DNA of 64,000 nt, taken from positions 1 to 64,000 of the forward strand of contig NZ_BJDZ01000008.1 of NCBI RefSeq assembly GCF_005405405.1, given 5' to 3'. Both the position numbers and the translations under genes were made by a program. Shown in pieces: positions 33,089-40,798 of the stretch (positions are counted from its first letter, which is position 1; the number at the start of each line of letters is the position of its first letter). A model generated the notes under the pieces. That model made no database searches. It was not told where the DNA came from and saw only the letters and a list, made by a program, of their open reading frames with translations. This DNA is from Lactiplantibacillus plajomi. GTDB lineage: Bacteria > Bacillota > Bacilli > Lactobacillales > Lactobacillaceae.

Positions 33089-33859
33089 ATGGTAGCTAGA
33101 TTAGCAGTTTTTGATATTGACGATACGTTGTTGAACAGTAAGAAACGGTTGTTACCAAGTACGGTCGCTAGTGTTAAGCAGTTACGGGCGAACGGCGTGC
33201 ACGTGGCGATTGCCACCGGGCGTAATTACGCGATGGCCAAACCAGTCATTGACGCGTTGCAGCTTCAAGATTACGTGCTGTGTAACGGCTCGGCGGCCTT
33301 TGCCGGCGGTCAGCAGGTCCATCAGCACACCCTGAGCCGGACAAACGTGGCGAAATTAGTAGAAGCGGCCGACCATCAGGGCATCGACGTGGTAGTTGAA
33401 TCACTGGACCGCTTATACTGCCACACCCGTCCGTCGAAATTGACGGATAGTGTCCTGAGTAACTTTAAGGCCCCGGACCTGGCTTATGATCCCGACTATT
33501 ACCGCAATAACGACGTTTATCAGGCAATGATGTTTTATCCCGATGAACAGGACCACTTGTTACCGCACCCCGACGAGTTCTCCTTCGTTCGCTTCCACGA
33601 TTGTGGCGTCGACATTATTCCGAAGGTCGGGTCAAAAGCACTGGGAATCGATAAATTAGCGGCGCAACTCAACGTGACGCCGGAAAACGTCGCGGCGTTT
33701 GGTGATAATCAAAACGACCGTGAGATGTTGCAACATGCTGGTATTGGGGTTGCGATGGGCAACGCCACTCCAGATATTCAAGCGCTTGCCGACCAGGTGA
33801 CGACTGATTGTGACCACGACGGGATTGCCAACGGGCTCCGTCAAATCGGGTGGCTGTAA
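33089..33859 (+). CDS. Cof-type HAD hydrolase
   Basis: A 256-residue HAD-superfamily phosphatase with a C2 cap. Motif I is VFDIDDTLLNS, motif II AIATGRNYAMAKP, motif III the Lys in VGSKALGIDKLA and motif IV AFGDNQNDREML. Family members dephosphorylate sugar phosphates or flavin and pyridoxal phosphates. It follows the LacI regulator with a GGAGGAG site and is probably co-transcribed, ending at a strong hairpin. Confidence 0.92.
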   Translation: MVARLAVFDIDDTLLNSKKRLLPSTVASVKQLRANGVHVAIATGRNYAMAKPVIDALQLQDYVLCNGSAAFAGGQQVHQHTLSRTNVAKLVEAADHQGIDVVVESLDRLYCHTRPSKLTDSVLSNFKAPDLAYDPDYYRNNDVYQAMMFYPDEQDHLLPHPDEFSFVRFHDCGVDIIPKVGSKALGIDKLAAQLNVTPENVAAFGDNQNDREMLQHAGIGVAMGNATPDIQALADQVTTDCDHDGIANGLRQIGWL

Positions 33860-33867
33860 ATAAACGC

Positions 33868-33906
33868 AAAAATAGGCTGACGAAATTTTTTCGTCAGCCT
33901 ATTTTT
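33868..33906. terminator. Bidirectional intrinsic terminator
   Basis: AAAAATAGGCTGACGAA pairs perfectly with TTCGTCAGCCTATTTTT. It lies between the convergent HAD and RNase H genes. Confidence 0.92.
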
Positions 33907-33925
33907 AGGCTACGCTAAGGCGTGG

Positions 33926-34780
33926 TTAATCGTTGTTAAGCCCGGCGTCCTTCAGCATTTGGCGGATCGCGGCGACTGATTTTTCGGCGACTTGTGGGTC
34001 GGCCGGTTGGGGTGTGGTTTTCGGCTTTGGTTGCGATCGCGGTGCGACGGTCACTGGCTTGCTCGCCGTCGTCGTGGGTGCCGGTTGGCCGGGCACCATG
34101 CGGTCCATTGTCTGGTTCAGTAACTGGTCAACGAACACGTTGCCCTGATTAGTAGCGTGGCCCTTGGTCCAGTTAAAGTGGAGGTGTTTGAATTTTGGGA
34201 GTACTCGGTCAACGGCCTGCCAGAGCTCGGCGTTGACTAACGGGCCGGCGCTGCGTTTCCAGCCGCGCCGCTTCCAGCCAGCTAACCAGCCCTTGGTGAC
34301 GGCGTTCAAAACGTATTGTGAATCCAACACAAATAAGATCTGAGCGTTAGTTTGTTCCAACGCCACTAACTTTTTCAGGGCATTCAAAAAGGCCATGATC
34401 TCCATCCGGTTGTTGGTTGCACCCCATTCGCCACCCGAATCGGTGACGAGCTGGTCGGGTAGTTCGATTCGGTAAGCCCAAGCGGCACGGTCGACTTGTT
34501 TGACGTGGCCTCCCGCAACGTTCCCAGTATTACGCGAGCCGCCGTCAGTGTAAACGGTAATATCGGCTTTGCTTGGGACTAAGGCTGGGCGTGCGGGCTG
34601 CGGTGTACTCGTCTTCTTAGGGGCACCCGTTGCGTGCATAAAGGCCTCAGCCGCCGCTTCGGTGGTAAAGCTCTTGTACTGAGCCTGCGAAAAGCCACTG
34701 ACTTGTTGTTGCGTTTCTGCCCAGGTCCGGTAGATCCCCGGTTGTTTGCCTTTACGGACGGCGTAGTATTTTTGTGCCAC
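33926..34780 (-). CDS. rnhA: Ribonuclease HI with N-terminal viroplasmin domain
   Basis: A 284-residue enzyme that cuts the RNA strand of RNA-DNA hybrids. The N-terminal 45 residues (QKYYAVRKGKQPGIYRTW...FTTEAAAEAFM) are a caulimovirus/viroplasmin-type hybrid-binding domain, then a Pro/Lys linker and the catalytic domain with Asp in VYTDGGS, Glu in NNRMEIMAFL, Asp in FVLDSQYV and Asp in GNVFVDQLL, so all four acidic residues are present. A Pro/Thr-rich linker and short helix form the C-terminus. GTG 34780 is preferred because relatives begin MAQKYYAVRKG and AGTGGGA lies 6 bases upstream; GTG 34792 is the alternative. Confidence 0.92.
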   Translation of the reverse strand: MAQKYYAVRKGKQPGIYRTWAETQQQVSGFSQAQYKSFTTEAAAEAFMHATGAPKKTSTPQPARPALVPSKADITVYTDGGSRNTGNVAGGHVKQVDRAAWAYRIELPDQLVTDSGGEWGATNNRMEIMAFLNALKKLVALEQTNAQILFVLDSQYVLNAVTKGWLAGWKRRGWKRSAGPLVNAELWQAVDRVLPKFKHLHFNWTKGHATNQGNVFVDQLLNQTMDRMVPGQPAPTTTASKPVTVAPRSQPKPKTTPQPADPQVAEKSVAAIRQMLKDAGLNND

Positions 34781-34857
34781 GATGATTCCCACTTTCTATT
34801 TGGTAATAGCTTAAATGTACCACGTTTTAAGGCTGGGCACCAAAAATGAGCGGGTGA

Positions 34858-34944
34858 TAAAAGCGGAGCCAGCTGACTTTTGGCGCACGTTTCGACTATC
34901 AATATTCGGAGAAACACAAGGGGCTGTGACTAATGTCACAGCCC
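34858..34944 (+). repeat. Intergenic repeat element, copy C
   Basis: AAAGCGGAGCCAGCTGACTT, then TTGGCGCACGTTTCGACTAT and CAATATTCGGAGAAACAC, then the hairpin GGGGCTGTGAC-taat-GTCACAGCCCC. It is nearly identical to copy D. The hairpin sits directly behind the minus-strand nucleoside hydrolase gene and can end its transcript. Confidence 0.75.
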
Positions 34945-34953
34945 CACGCTTGA

Positions 34954-35910
34954 TTAATGTTGTTTAAAAAGGGTGGTTAAATAAGTCATGAACGTTTGTA
35001 AGTACCGTTGTCGCTCAACGTTAACGGCGACTTTTACGTTGGTTGGGTCGTTTAAGCGGGCCGGATCACCAATCGTGCGGCCGTAATCCACGTCCTCAGC
35101 TTGGACGAACATGTTCAAGTCAATCGTTGAGACAAAGCTGGGATCGAGGGCAACCCCAACCGCTAGTGGGTCGTGCAGGGCGCAACCGTGCAAGTGCGGG
35201 CTGGTAATTTCGTAAGCCCCGATGTAGTAATCCACGATGTCGGCAAACTTGGCGCCGGCGGTCGTCTTTAAGTCCCGCCACTGCTGCGTTTCTGTCTTAG
35301 TCAGCAGCGTCCGTAGTGTGACGTCCAAACCGACCATGGTTAAGGGGAGGTTACTGGTGAAAACGGCGTTGGCTGCTTCGGCATCCTGATTGATGTTGGC
35401 TTCGGCAAAGTGGCTGACGTTCCCAGGAACCGTCAGCGCGCCGCCCATCAGTGTCACGTTACCAATGGTAGTGGCGATGTCTGGCGCTTTTTTAAGTGCG
35501 GCTGCTAAGTTAGTTAATGGACCAGTTGGCACTAAGGTTAAATCATTGCCGTACTGGTGAACGGCGTCGATTAAAAAGTCGACCCCGGATTGACTTTCGA
35601 CCTGACGTTGAGGTTCGGGTAAGTCAACGTCACCGATACCATTGGCACCGTGAATTTGTTCTGAAATGGCCATCACTTCAAAGTGTTCGGTCGTGCTAGA
35701 GTGGGGTTCGCCCAAAAAGACCGGCACGTCGGTCGCACCGAGCAATTCCAAAATTCGTAAACTGTTGTCAGCCGCTTTCGGCATCAGTACGTTGCCGTAA
35801 GAACTAATAATCCCGATCAAATCTACGTCGGGGGCCCCAACGGCGTAGGCGATTGCCATTGCGTCGTCAATCCCGGTGTCTAGGTCTAAAATCATTTTAC
35901 GTTTTGCCAT
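34954..35910 (-). CDS. Nucleoside hydrolase (inosine/uridine-preferring family)
   Basis: A 318-residue enzyme that splits ribonucleosides into base and ribose. LDLDTGIDDAMAIAYA is the family's Asp cluster that holds Ca2+, LTLVPTGPLTNLAAALK and VTLMGGALTVPGN are typical core segments, and HGCALHDPLAVGVALDP supplies the catalytic-site His and the last Ca ligand Asp. ATG 35910 is chosen because AGGAGG ends 9 bases before it; ATG 35919 abuts that site. It is a single gene, and its terminator belongs to repeat copy C. Confidence 0.92.
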   Translation of the reverse strand: MAKRKMILDLDTGIDDAMAIAYAVGAPDVDLIGIISSYGNVLMPKAADNSLRILELLGATDVPVFLGEPHSSTTEHFEVMAISEQIHGANGIGDVDLPEPQRQVESQSGVDFLIDAVHQYGNDLTLVPTGPLTNLAAALKKAPDIATTIGNVTLMGGALTVPGNVSHFAEANINQDAEAANAVFTSNLPLTMVGLDVTLRTLLTKTETQQWRDLKTTAGAKFADIVDYYIGAYEITSPHLHGCALHDPLAVGVALDPSFVSTIDLNMFVQAEDVDYGRTIGDPARLNDPTNVKVAVNVERQRYLQTFMTYLTTLFKQH

Positions 35911-36133
35911 AAGTAACATCCTCCTAAATAGGTGTTCACCCGTTTGGTGACCGCGAGAACTATGGTTTAATTGTAACCGTTTAACGCGGTACTGACAACG
36001 GCTGTCCGCGAATTACCAGCCCGAATCACTAATCATTGTTCGGATTACGTTGGACTAAATCTAAACTGGTCAAAATGTAATCGCTGCCTTATACTAACAA
36101 ACAAAGGTGGTTAGTTGAATGAACTGGCCATAG

Positions 36134-37036
36134 ATGAAGAGGGCGATGACACTGAATTTTGAAAAAGAGTACCGCTATACCGGTAAGCACCCGTTGAACT
36201 TAACTAAACGGGCAACGGCACCGGATAAGCCGGACTGGGACGAAAAACGGATCAAAGCACGGATTGCAAAAAATATTAAGCAATTAACGGAACTGCAAGG
36301 AAAGTTATACGCGCAGGACCGCTACGGCGTGCTGATCATCTTTCAAGCCATGGACGCGGCCGGCAAGGATAGCATGATCGCCCACATTATGAGTGGCATT
36401 AATCCGCAGGGTTGCGACGTCACGTCGTTTAAGCAACCTAGTCAGCAGGACTTGGCCCACGACTACTTGTGGCGAATTCACCAGCAAGTTCCAGCGCGGG
36501 GGAAAATTGGTATTTTTAACCGGTCTTATTACGAGGACGTATTGGTCAGTCGGGTTCACCCGGAATTGATTTTAAACGCCCATATTGGCGCGATAACTGA
36601 CAAACACCAGGTCGGTGACGAATTCTTTACGCAGCGTTGTCAAGATCTGCGTTTCTTTGAACACTACTTACAGCGTAACGGCTACTTGGTCTTGAAGTTT
36701 TTCTTACACATGTCCAAGGACGAGCAAAAGCAACGCTTTATTCGCCGGATTGAAATTCCGAGTCATAATTGGAAGTTTTCGGCGGCCGACGTGGCGGAAC
36801 GGCAGTACTGGAACGACTATCAGCGGGTCTACGATCAGGCTATCAGTGCGACCGCGTCCAAGACGGTGCCGTGGTACGTCATTCCGGCGGATAGTAAGTG
36901 GTATTCACGACTATGCGTGTCGGAAATTATTAATCAGCGTTTACGGGAATTGCCACTGGCCTACCCGTCGCTGGATGATCAGGCGCAGGCCCAGCTTAAA
37001 CGGGCACTGAACGCGTTAGACCACGAAAAGCATTAA
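36134..37036 (+). CDS. Polyphosphate kinase 2 family protein
   Basis: A 300-residue P-loop kinase of the PPK2 class, which moves phosphate between polyphosphate and nucleoside mono- or diphosphates. The Walker A segment is FQAMDAAGKDSMIAHIM, the lid or Walker B region FNRSYYEDVLVSRVHPE, and the conserved Arg/Lys-rich part follows in HNWKFSAADVAERQYW. One-domain length is normal; class I is likely, favouring ADP or AMP phosphorylation from polyphosphate. Both ATG 36134 and ATG 36146 have poor ribosome sites, so the start is uncertain by four codons. A terminator follows immediately. Confidence 0.9.
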   Translation: MKRAMTLNFEKEYRYTGKHPLNLTKRATAPDKPDWDEKRIKARIAKNIKQLTELQGKLYAQDRYGVLIIFQAMDAAGKDSMIAHIMSGINPQGCDVTSFKQPSQQDLAHDYLWRIHQQVPARGKIGIFNRSYYEDVLVSRVHPELILNAHIGAITDKHQVGDEFFTQRCQDLRFFEHYLQRNGYLVLKFFLHMSKDEQKQRFIRRIEIPSHNWKFSAADVAERQYWNDYQRVYDQAISATASKTVPWYVIPADSKWYSRLCVSEIINQRLRELPLAYPSLDDQAQAQLKRALNALDHEKH

Positions 37037-37037
37037 A

Positions 37038-37077
37038 AAAGTTGCCAATTCCAAGTAATGGGAATTGGCAACTTTCG
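37038..37077 (+). terminator. Intrinsic terminator of ppk2
   Basis: AAAGTTGCCAATTCC pairs perfectly with GGAATTGGCAACTTT across an 8-base loop. Confidence 0.88.
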
Positions 37078-37101
37078 TCGTGCGTAGTGGGGGTTGCAAC
37101 G

Positions 37102-37326
37102 TTAGCCATTGTGGGACCGACTGAGCACCACCGTCCGCCGAGTGCGGAGGACGTGTTGCTGACGCCGACTAAGGACAACGGTGTGCTGTTGGCGCAAGAC
37201 TTGACGTTTTTGATCGGATTGCGCTAAATCACTAGCGGCAACCTGATTGTGACGCACATGCGCGTAGGCAGACTGGGCGAACCGTTGTGCTTGCCGACTA
37301 AGAATCGGTTTTGACTGACGCGTCAT
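37102..37326 (-). CDS. Possible small basic protein, 74 residues
   Basis: The frame begins MTRQSKPILSRQAQRFAQSA and stays rich in Arg, Gln and Val, with a C-terminal half of repeated VVLSR-type segments (HTVVLSRRQQHVL, RTVVLSRS). The VVLSR repeats may reflect DNA-level inverted repeats rather than protein selection. GGTGATA lies 5 bases before the ATG at 37326. No family is recognised. An overlapping plus-strand frame is about equally long, so this is only a candidate. Confidence 0.3.
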   Translation of the reverse strand: MTRQSKPILSRQAQRFAQSAYAHVRHNQVAASDLAQSDQKRQVLRQQHTVVLSRRQQHVLRTRRTVVLSRSHNG

Positions 37327-37335
37327 GGTTATCAC

Positions 37336-37569
37336 CGTCTTTTTTGAGGAAATCGTTCAGGTAAGGGCGACCGGGAATTGGGCACTCCCGCTTGAACAAT
37401 GTTAACGGTACCACGTTAGCCGTGAGCGGTCGTGGGGAATGAATTGTTTGTCAGGATGGCGAACGTCAGCACTGCTGGCAAAAATAGAACTAATATAAAA
37501 ATAATTATTTAGAGGCTGAATAGGCTTTAAATGGCGAAGTGGATTGAGTTGTTTAATCAGTTCTGTCAA
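37336..37569. other. Intergenic region before the ferredoxin-NADP reductase gene
   Basis: I see no ORF, RNA or terminator here. The right part becomes AT-rich and leads into the palindrome at 37570. Promoter elements for the downstream gene are not clear, because several weak boxes overlap the palindrome. Confidence 0.4.
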
Positions 37570-37590
37570 GTTTAATAATGATTATTAAAC
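37570..37590. promoter_or_regulatory. Perfect 21-bp palindrome, Per/Fur-box-like
   Basis: GTTTAATAAT-g-ATTATTAAAC is a perfect palindrome 100 bases before the reductase start codon. Its inner 15 bases differ from the PerR consensus (TTATAATNATTATAA) at two symmetric positions, and it is also close to Fur-family sites. The target gene is a flavin reductase, consistent with peroxide or iron control (inference). Confidence 0.55.
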
Positions 37591-37690
37591 GATTGATATT
37601 GGCGGAGCTTAGCTGGGAACGTTTTTGCAAATCTGCACGCAATCCACTAAAATTAAGCCAAGTTATCAACAAGAAGAAAGTAGTGAAACG

Positions 37691-38692
37691 ATGAGTTCAG
37701 AATACGATTTAACAATTATTGGTGGTGGCCCGGTCGGCATGTTTGCGGCGTTTTACGCCGGCATGCGTAACGCACGGGTCCAGTTATTAGAAAGCTTACC
37801 GACATTGGGTGGCCAGGTTCAAGCGATGTACCCGGAAAAAATGATCCACGACATTGCCGGTTATTCCGCTATTAAGGGAAGTGACCTGGTTAAGCAGCTG
37901 GAAAAGCAGATGGGTGAATTTCCAATCGACGTTTCGTTAAGCAGTGCGGTCACTAACGTCAGTGGTCAAATGGGTGATTTTACGGTGACAACGGCTCAGG
38001 GCGCGACGTCGCACACAAAGGCGATTATTATTGCGACCGGGAGCGGCGCGTTTGAACCCCGCCGGTTGGCGGTTGAAAACGCCGCTGACTTCGAAGGTCG
38101 GCAGCTATTTTATCACATTCCCAGCCTCGAGCAGTTTAAGGATCAAACGGTCCTGGTTGCGGGTGGTGGTGATTCGGCGATCGACATGGCGCTAATGTTG
38201 GAACCGGTCGCAAAGCAGGTCTACATCATGCACCGTCGTAACCGATTCCGCGGTATGGAACACAGCGTTGATTTGTTGAAAGCGTCGACGGTCACCATTA
38301 AAACGCCGTACCTCATCAAGGCGCTGGCACCAACGGCGGATGGTCAACTGGGATTAACGATGAAGGAAGTGCGCGGGACGGCTGAAGAACAGCTCGCGGT
38401 CGATGCCTTGATCGTGAACTACGGTTTCATTGCGGATAATAAGGTGATTCGTGGCTGGGACGTTGCCCCGACGATGAGCAATCAGTGCTTTGCCGTTGAT
38501 ACCGAAATGAATACCGACGTTGCCGGCATTACGGCCATCGGTGATACGGTTACCTATCCGGGGAAACTGGGACTGATTGCCAGTGGCTTTGGGGAAGCCC
38601 CGAACGCGGTCAACCAGCTAATGATGCGCTTGTACCCAGAACGGCGCAGTCCGTTGCATAGTACCACTTTGTTTGAAAAAAACGGCCGTTAA
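37691..38692 (+). CDS. Ferredoxin/flavodoxin-NADP+ reductase type 2 (TrxB-like)
   Basis: A 333-residue FAD and NADPH enzyme of the YumC/type 2 FNR group. The FAD motif is LTIIGGGPVGMFAAFYAG, followed by LPTLGGQVQAMYPEK; the NADPH motif is VLVAGGGDSAIDMALML, and the C-terminal AIGDTVTYPGKLGLIASGFG completes the FAD site. The CxxC disulfide of true thioredoxin reductase is absent at its usual place (between the FAD and NADPH motifs), so it reduces ferredoxin, flavodoxin or quinones instead. ATG 37691 fits the family start; longer frames upstream lack a ribosome site. Likely controlled through the palindrome at 37570. Confidence 0.93.
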   Translation: MSSEYDLTIIGGGPVGMFAAFYAGMRNARVQLLESLPTLGGQVQAMYPEKMIHDIAGYSAIKGSDLVKQLEKQMGEFPIDVSLSSAVTNVSGQMGDFTVTTAQGATSHTKAIIIATGSGAFEPRRLAVENAADFEGRQLFYHIPSLEQFKDQTVLVAGGGDSAIDMALMLEPVAKQVYIMHRRNRFRGMEHSVDLLKASTVTIKTPYLIKALAPTADGQLGLTMKEVRGTAEEQLAVDALIVNYGFIADNKVIRGWDVAPTMSNQCFAVDTEMNTDVAGITAIGDTVTYPGKLGLIASGFGEAPNAVNQLMMRLYPERRSPLHSTTLFEKNGR

Positions 38693-38780
38693 GCGGAGCC
38701 AACTGACTTTAGGCGCACGTTTTGGCTATCAATATTCGGAGAAACACAAAAGGCTGTGACTAATGTCACAGCCTTTTGTG
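38693..38780 (+). repeat. Intergenic repeat element, copy D
   Basis: The copy begins right behind the TAA of the reductase gene (AGCGGAGCCAACTGACTTTA, then GGCGCACGTTTTGGCTATCA, ATATTCGGAGAAACAC) and ends in AAAAGGCTGTGAC-taat-GTCACAGCCTTTT. The hairpin can end both the plus-strand reductase and the minus-strand GDPD gene. Only a few positions differ from copy C. Confidence 0.75.
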
Positions 38781-38798
38781 TTCATGCGGGCAACTTGG

Positions 38799-40595
38799 TT
38801 AAGTGTCACTCCCAGTCAGGCTTAATTCGTTCATGAACGTCAGGAGCAGCTTGGCATAACTCGGCTGGTCGGTATTGGTCCGGGCCTCGTTCTGCATCTC
38901 GTGCAAATTATCGGTGATCACGGCCGTCACGCCCATGAACATCATTCGGTCCATCTGATCAGTGTCGTCGATGTCCCACGCGTAAACCGCCTTGTTCAAG
39001 CGGTCGGCGCGGTCCACGAACTGTTCGTTGAGGGTCGTGACTTCCATGGTATAACCGTTAGCGTTCGTGTGTGGGAACGTCAAGTTGTAAGGCATGATGT
39101 AACTCACGAACTGGCGGTCATCGTGGCGACGAATGTCCCGCATCACCTGGTAGCTTAGGGATTGAATCTGGGCGTGTTGCTTAAGTAACTGGTCGCCGTA
39201 ACGGTCTAAAAAGCGTTGGGTATCGGCGCGGGTATACCCGCCACTGGTTTTGATTTCCACCAGCAGCTTCTGGTGGGACCGTTTAGCCGCGGCTAGGTAG
39301 TCGTCAAAGCTCGGAATTTTTGCTTGGTAGCCGTTTTCGCGCACCGTTAGTTTTTGAAGCTGTTTCAACGTTAGCTGGTAAGGCTTTTGCGGTCGGCCGG
39401 CTAGCGTTTTTAAGGACGTATCGTGGAACACCACGAACTGGTGATCCTTGGTGACCTGGACGTCCATTTCAACGTAGTCGGGCCGTTCCTTCGCCGTTTT
39501 AACCAGCGCCGGAATCGTGTTTTGCACGCCGTTTTCGTCGTCGACCCCGCGGTGGGAAATAATCAGTGGCGAGCTGATGGCTAAACCGTTCAAGTAAATC
39601 AAATTAAAAATAACGAGCAGCCCGCTAACCAAGACCATGCCGAGCGTGACGCTCACGCGGGTCCAGCGCCGCAGTTGGCGCCCTTCGTTATAGTGTGCGG
39701 GTCGCTGGTTTACGATGGAAAAGTCCTGCTGGTAGTAAGCAAAAATCAGCATCATGAAGACCGCCGTCGTGTAGCAAATGACGACTTCCGACAAGATTTC
39801 CATTAAGAAAAGGTTGACGGTGGCGGCCGCGATGGCGACACCGGTCTGGTCCCACGCCAACTGCGCAACGTAAATAACGCCGTAACTAAGCGAGACCGTC
39901 AGCCCGGTCATCAATAGAATCACTAGGATGAACCAGAGGTCACGTAACACGTGGTGGCGGGTTTGCTGCCAACTGATTTTAACGGCCTTACGCCAGTGGT
40001 GGTGGTCCAAAATCATCAGTGGTAACAGGTTAATTAGCCGAATCCCGAGGTAGCCAACGATTAAGTAGAAGGCCGCTAGGAGTACCGTCAACCACGGCTT
40101 GTCCAGAAGAAAGCTTACGATAAAGGCCGGAATCTTCGCTTTATTTAGTAACGGAGTGGTAAAAATCATGCTCCCGAACGGTAAAATTACGATGAAGTAG
40201 CCAACGAAGAAAATGAAAGTTCGAAGCGACGTATCGTGCAAACTTTGCACCGTTTGTTTGAGAACTTGGCGAATCGTCTGCGGTCGGCCGTGGAAGATGT
40301 TACGCACGCCGAGCAACAAGAAGGCGAATTGCCAATAAATCAGGACAATAACGGCAAAGAGTAGCGCCACCATCCCGACCACCGCCAGCGGATGGTGCAC
40401 CAGAATTGCGGCGGCGTTAGTGTAGGAAACGTAACTAATACCTTGCCACTTCAATAATAATTCAAGTGCCCAAGAAAAAATGGGAATGGCTAGGTAGCTG
40501 ATCACCAAGTTGGTCCCAAAAATTAACGCCACGTAACTGCCCCAGTTGCGGCAAAACCGGCGGGTCGCTGCCCACCAAAATCGCCATGCACCCAT
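38799..40595 (-). CDS. Membrane glycerophosphodiester phosphodiesterase
   Basis: A 598-residue protein with an N-terminal membrane domain of about eight helices (residues 1-340) and a C-terminal GDPD domain. The catalytic core is visible in SPLIISHRGVDDENGVQNTI (His, Arg, Asn), PDYVEMDVQVTKD (Glu, Asp metal ligands) and FVVFHDTSLKTLAG (His), with VEIKTSGGY. It hydrolyses glycerophosphodiesters, in this fused form possibly recycling lipoteichoic acid or lipid head groups at the membrane. ATG 40595 lies 7 bases after AGGGGGT; GTG 40604 overlaps that site. It lies next to the LTA synthase gene in the same direction, separated by a terminator. Confidence 0.92.
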   Translation of the reverse strand: MGAWRFWWAATRRFCRNWGSYVALIFGTNLVISYLAIPIFSWALELLLKWQGISYVSYTNAAAILVHHPLAVVGMVALLFAVIVLIYWQFAFLLLGVRNIFHGRPQTIRQVLKQTVQSLHDTSLRTFIFFVGYFIVILPFGSMIFTTPLLNKAKIPAFIVSFLLDKPWLTVLLAAFYLIVGYLGIRLINLLPLMILDHHHWRKAVKISWQQTRHHVLRDLWFILVILLMTGLTVSLSYGVIYVAQLAWDQTGVAIAAATVNLFLMEILSEVVICYTTAVFMMLIFAYYQQDFSIVNQRPAHYNEGRQLRRWTRVSVTLGMVLVSGLLVIFNLIYLNGLAISSPLIISHRGVDDENGVQNTIPALVKTAKERPDYVEMDVQVTKDHQFVVFHDTSLKTLAGRPQKPYQLTLKQLQKLTVRENGYQAKIPSFDDYLAAAKRSHQKLLVEIKTSGGYTRADTQRFLDRYGDQLLKQHAQIQSLSYQVMRDIRRHDDRQFVSYIMPYNLTFPHTNANGYTMEVTTLNEQFVDRADRLNKAVYAWDIDDTDQMDRMMFMGVTAVITDNLHEMQNEARTNTDQPSYAKLLLTFMNELSLTGSDT

Positions 40596-40678
40596 CGGCG
40601 ACACCCCCTAAATAGTCTAAATTACTTAACGTTAAGTTTATCACGAATAACCGCTGAGTAACGGCCAATTCGCTAGAA

Positions 40679-40778
40679 AATACGTGTTTGCCAAAAACTG
40701 GCTGTTTTTTGGCAAACGTTTCGACGCTGATTGTTCGGCGACGAAAAAAGGGGCTGCGACATTAGTCACAGCCCCTTC
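40679..40778 (+). repeat. Intergenic repeat element, copy E
   Basis: The palindrome is well formed here: CGTGTTTGCCAAAAACTGGC and TGTTTTTTGGCAAACG. It continues TTTCGACGCTGATTGTTCGG, then GGGGCTGCGAC-atta-GTCACAGCCCC. The last hairpin with its T run (read on the minus strand) ends the LTA synthase transcript. Confidence 0.7.
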
Positions 40779-40798
40779 CTACGATTCGTCAAGCTGGG

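Noticed and set aside
37042-37227. 61-codon plus-strand frame behind ppk2
   Set aside because: It begins inside the ppk2 terminator and has no ribosome site; it is antisense to another weak candidate.
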